A stretch of 7,669 bases of DNA from Xanthobacteraceae bacterium (GTDB lineage Bacteria; Pseudomonadota; Alphaproteobacteria; Rhizobiales; Xanthobacteraceae), in contig JASHXZ010000158.1 of NCBI GenBank assembly GCA_030043285.1, forward strand, positions 1 to 7,669, in the 5' to 3' direction. Both the position numbers and the translations under genes were made by a program. Positions 5,871-7,669 of the stretch are shown in pieces; positions within the stretch are counted from its first letter, which is position 1, and the number at the start of each line of letters is the position of its first letter. The notes beneath the pieces are model-generated. The model was not told where the DNA came from. It saw only the letters and a list, made by a program, of their open reading frames with translations, and searched no databases.

Positions 5871-5943
5871 AAATAGCGTTGATCGCCGAGCTCGGGGGGT
5901 CCGGGCGGCAGGCGGTGAGTGACCACCCTAGCCAAGGTTGAAG

Positions 5944-7669
5944 ATGTCATCCCCACTCAACCGTCCGCAGGAGCGGCCGGAGGAGCCCGATAGCGGCAAG
6001 GCTCGCGAGCCGATTACCGCTCTTTCGCCATCAGGGTCCGGCGCTGCCGGAGCCGCCTCGGTTGAGCCGCTGCCGCAGCGGCCGGACTCCGGACTCATTT
6101 CGCTCGCCTCGATCGCGGGCCACTACCGTATCGCCGCGGACCCATTCCAGCTCGCCCACGATCTCGGCCTGGGCGCGCGTGCGGCCACCGCCGAGGACAT
6201 CGTGCGAGCAGCCGCGCGGATCGGACTGAAGGCGCGCGTCCTGCAGAACCAGGAGCCCAAGCGGCTCGATTCGGCGCCGACGCCGGCCATCCTCCGCATG
6301 AAGGATGGCGGCTACCGCATCCTGGTTCAGCGCCTGGTCGACGGCAGGCTGCGCGTTGCCGACCCGCTCACCCGTACCGTCAAGGACGACAGCGTCGACG
6401 ATTCGGCCGCCGAATGGGCCGGCGAGATCATTCTGGTGACGCGCCGCTTCGGCGGTGCGGGCGTTGATCCGGCGACGTTCGGCTTCCGCTGGTTCCTGCC
6501 GTCCGTCTGGCGCTACCGCGGGCCTCTCGCCCATGTCCTTCTCGCATCGCTGTTCGTGCAGTTGTTCGCGCTGATCACGCCGCTGTTCTTCCAGATCATC
6601 ATCGACAAAGTTCTGGTGCACAAGGGTTTGTCGACGCTGATTGTCATCATCGTCGGCCTGGTGGCGATCGGCCTGTTCGACGTCACCTTGCAATATCTGC
6701 GTTCCTATGCGCTCAGCCATACCACGAGCCGCATCGACGTCGAGCTCGGCAGCCGGGTATTCGACCACCTGCTGCGGCTGCCGCTCAGCTATTTCGAGAC
6801 CCGGCCGACCGGCCAGACCGTGGCGCGCGTCCGCGAGGTCGAGACGATCCGCAACTTTCTCACCGGCCAGGGTCTGTCGTCCGTCATCGACCTGTTGTTC
6901 GCAATCGTGTTCGTCGCCGTCATGTTTCTCTACTCAACGACGCTGGCGCTCATCGTGCTCTGCTCGATTCCGTTTTATTTGCTGATCGCTTATCTGGTGC
7001 GGCCAGCGCTGCGACAGAAAATCAACGAACGGTTTAATACCGGCGCCGCCAGCCAGCAGTTCCTGGTCGAGTCCGTATTCGGCATACAGACCTTGAAGGC
7101 GGCCGCGGTCGAGCCGATCCTGCGCAACGAATGGGACGATCGGCTAGCGGCCTACGTCAAAACCTCGTTTCAGGCCGTGATCCTGAGCAATTTCGGCCAG
7201 AACGCCATTCAATACGTCAACAAAGTGACGACCGCCGCGGTGCTGTTCTTCGGCGCCAAGGCGGTGATCGACAGCGACCTGACGATCGGCGGCTTGGTCG
7301 CCTTCTACATGATCATGAACCAGGCGACCGCGCCGATCCTGCGGCTCTCGCAACTGTGGCAGAGCTTTCAGCAGGTGCAAATTTCCGTGCAACGGCTCGG
7401 CGACATCCTCAACAGCCCACCCGAGGCGCAGCGGCTCGCCAGCGCCCATCTGCCGCCAATGCGCGGCGCCATCGAAATATCCGGGGTGAGCTTCCGATAC
7501 CGGCCGGACACCGCCCAGGTCTTGCGCGATATCAATCTCAACATACCGGCCGGCCAGGTGCTCGGCATCATCGGCCATTCCGGTTCTGGCAAGTCGACGC
7601 TGACCAAGCTCATCCAGCGGCTCTATCGGCCGGAACGCGGCCAAGTCCTGATCGACGGGGTCGATATCG
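5944..7669 (+). CDS. Type I secretion ABC transporter (HlyB-like ATPase/permease), 3' end cut by window
   Basis: The frame is open from ATG 5944 to the right edge (575 complete codons). AAGG 6 nt upstream supports this start, and an in-frame TAG at 5929-5931 limits extension. Residues 1-47 are a Pro/Ser-rich extension absent from E. coli HlyB. Residues 48-168 form a C39-peptidase-like domain in which the catalytic Cys position is Ser (D48-S49-G50), so it should dock substrate rather than cut it. The permease domain spans about 180-470, with membrane helices near 194-216, 231-250, 314-330, 334-352, 428-442 and 446-460. It carries strongly HlyB-like stretches such as LFALITPLFFQ and SRIDVELGSRVFDHLL. 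The ATPase domain starts near 508 with A-loop Y519 and Walker A GHSGSGKST (544-552, K550). The Q-loop, signature, Walker B and H-loop lie beyond the edge. HlyB-type proteins export unfolded RTX-like proteins through a membrane-fusion adaptor and TolC, both expected downstream. Confidence 0.95.
   Translation, partial: MSSPLNRPQERPEEPDSGKAREPITALSPSGSGAAGAASVEPLPQRPDSGLISLASIAGHYRIAADPFQLAHDLGLGARAATAEDIVRAAARIGLKARVLQNQEPKRLDSAPTPAILRMKDGGYRILVQRLVDGRLRVADPLTRTVKDDSVDDSAAEWAGEIILVTRRFGGAGVDPATFGFRWFLPSVWRYRGPLAHVLLASLFVQLFALITPLFFQIIIDKVLVHKGLSTLIVIIVGLVAIGLFDVTLQYLRSYALSHTTSRIDVELGSRVFDHLLRLPLSYFETRPTGQTVARVREVETIRNFLTGQGLSSVIDLLFAIVFVAVMFLYSTTLALIVLCSIPFYLLIAYLVRPALRQKINERFNTGAASQQFLVESVFGIQTLKAAAVEPILRNEWDDRLAAYVKTSFQAVILSNFGQNAIQYVNKVTTAAVLFFGAKAVIDSDLTIGGLVAFYMIMNQATAPILRLSQLWQSFQQVQISVQRLGDILNSPPEAQRLASAHLPPMRGAIEISGVSFRYRPDTAQVLRDINLNIPAGQVLGIIGHSGSGKSTLTKLIQRLYRPERGQVLIDGVDI

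Larger units (their letters stand above)
5794..5943. repeat. Ten-base direct repeat AAGGTTGAAG flanking the divergent region
   Basis: AAGGTTGAAG occurs at 5794-5803 and again at 5934-5943, the second copy ending exactly at the ABC transporter start codon and supplying its AAGG ribosome site. The two perfect copies enclose the 130 bp between them, which contains the inverted repeat at 5804-5870. Chance is not excluded for a 10-mer. Confidence 0.4.

Noticed and set aside
6031..6768. - strand open frame of 245 codons opposite the ABC transporter
   Set aside because: The + strand encodes unmistakable HlyB-like sequence through this whole stretch; the reverse frame is charged low-complexity sequence with no motif.

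Overview
The window looks like chromosomal DNA of a GC-rich alphaproteobacterium, most likely in or near the Bradyrhizobium / Xanthobacteraceae part of the Hyphomicrobiales. This rests on three things: GC-rich codon use throughout; several solute-uptake and carboxylate-metabolism families that are heavily expanded in that group; and a tRNA promoter that fits the alphaproteobacterial housekeeping pattern. The genus assignment is inference; no 16S or other marker gene is present.

Layout, left to right. (1) The 3' end of a TRAP-transporter large permease (DctM type) runs off the left edge on the + strand. (2) A complete tRNA-Val(GAC) with encoded CCA lies on the - strand, with its own good promoter squeezed between it and the next gene. 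(3) A two-gene - strand unit holds a beta-keto acid cleavage enzyme (BKACE, formerly DUF849) followed 30 bp later by an SDR dehydrogenase. (4) Upstream on the same strand is a small secreted four-cysteine protein of unknown function. (5) A + strand pair holds an ornithine cyclodeaminase/mu-crystallin-family enzyme followed after 10 bp by a TctC/Bug-type periplasmic solute receptor. (6) A secreted low-complexity protein of unknown function lies on the - strand. It diverges, across a 178-bp AT-richer region with an inverted repeat, from (7) the first ~575 codons of a HlyB-like type I secretion ABC transporter that runs off the right edge.

How they may work together. The left two thirds reads as small-carboxylate uptake and catabolism. 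There are receptors or permeases of two tripartite transporter classes (TRAP and TTT), an NAD-type SDR that could oxidise a beta-hydroxy acid, a BKACE that could then cleave the beta-keto acid with acetyl-CoA, and an imine/amino-acid-type OCD enzyme paired with its own receptor. Substrates cannot be named from sequence. The right third begins a separate module, a type I secretion system whose adaptor and substrate lie outside the window.

I see no CRISPR array, insertion sequence, phage gene, rRNA or riboswitch. I find no clear-cut undescribed system. The best leads are the BKACE-SDR pair, the Lys-to-Arg change in the OCD active site, and the divergent locus formed by the low-complexity protein and the secretion ATPase.
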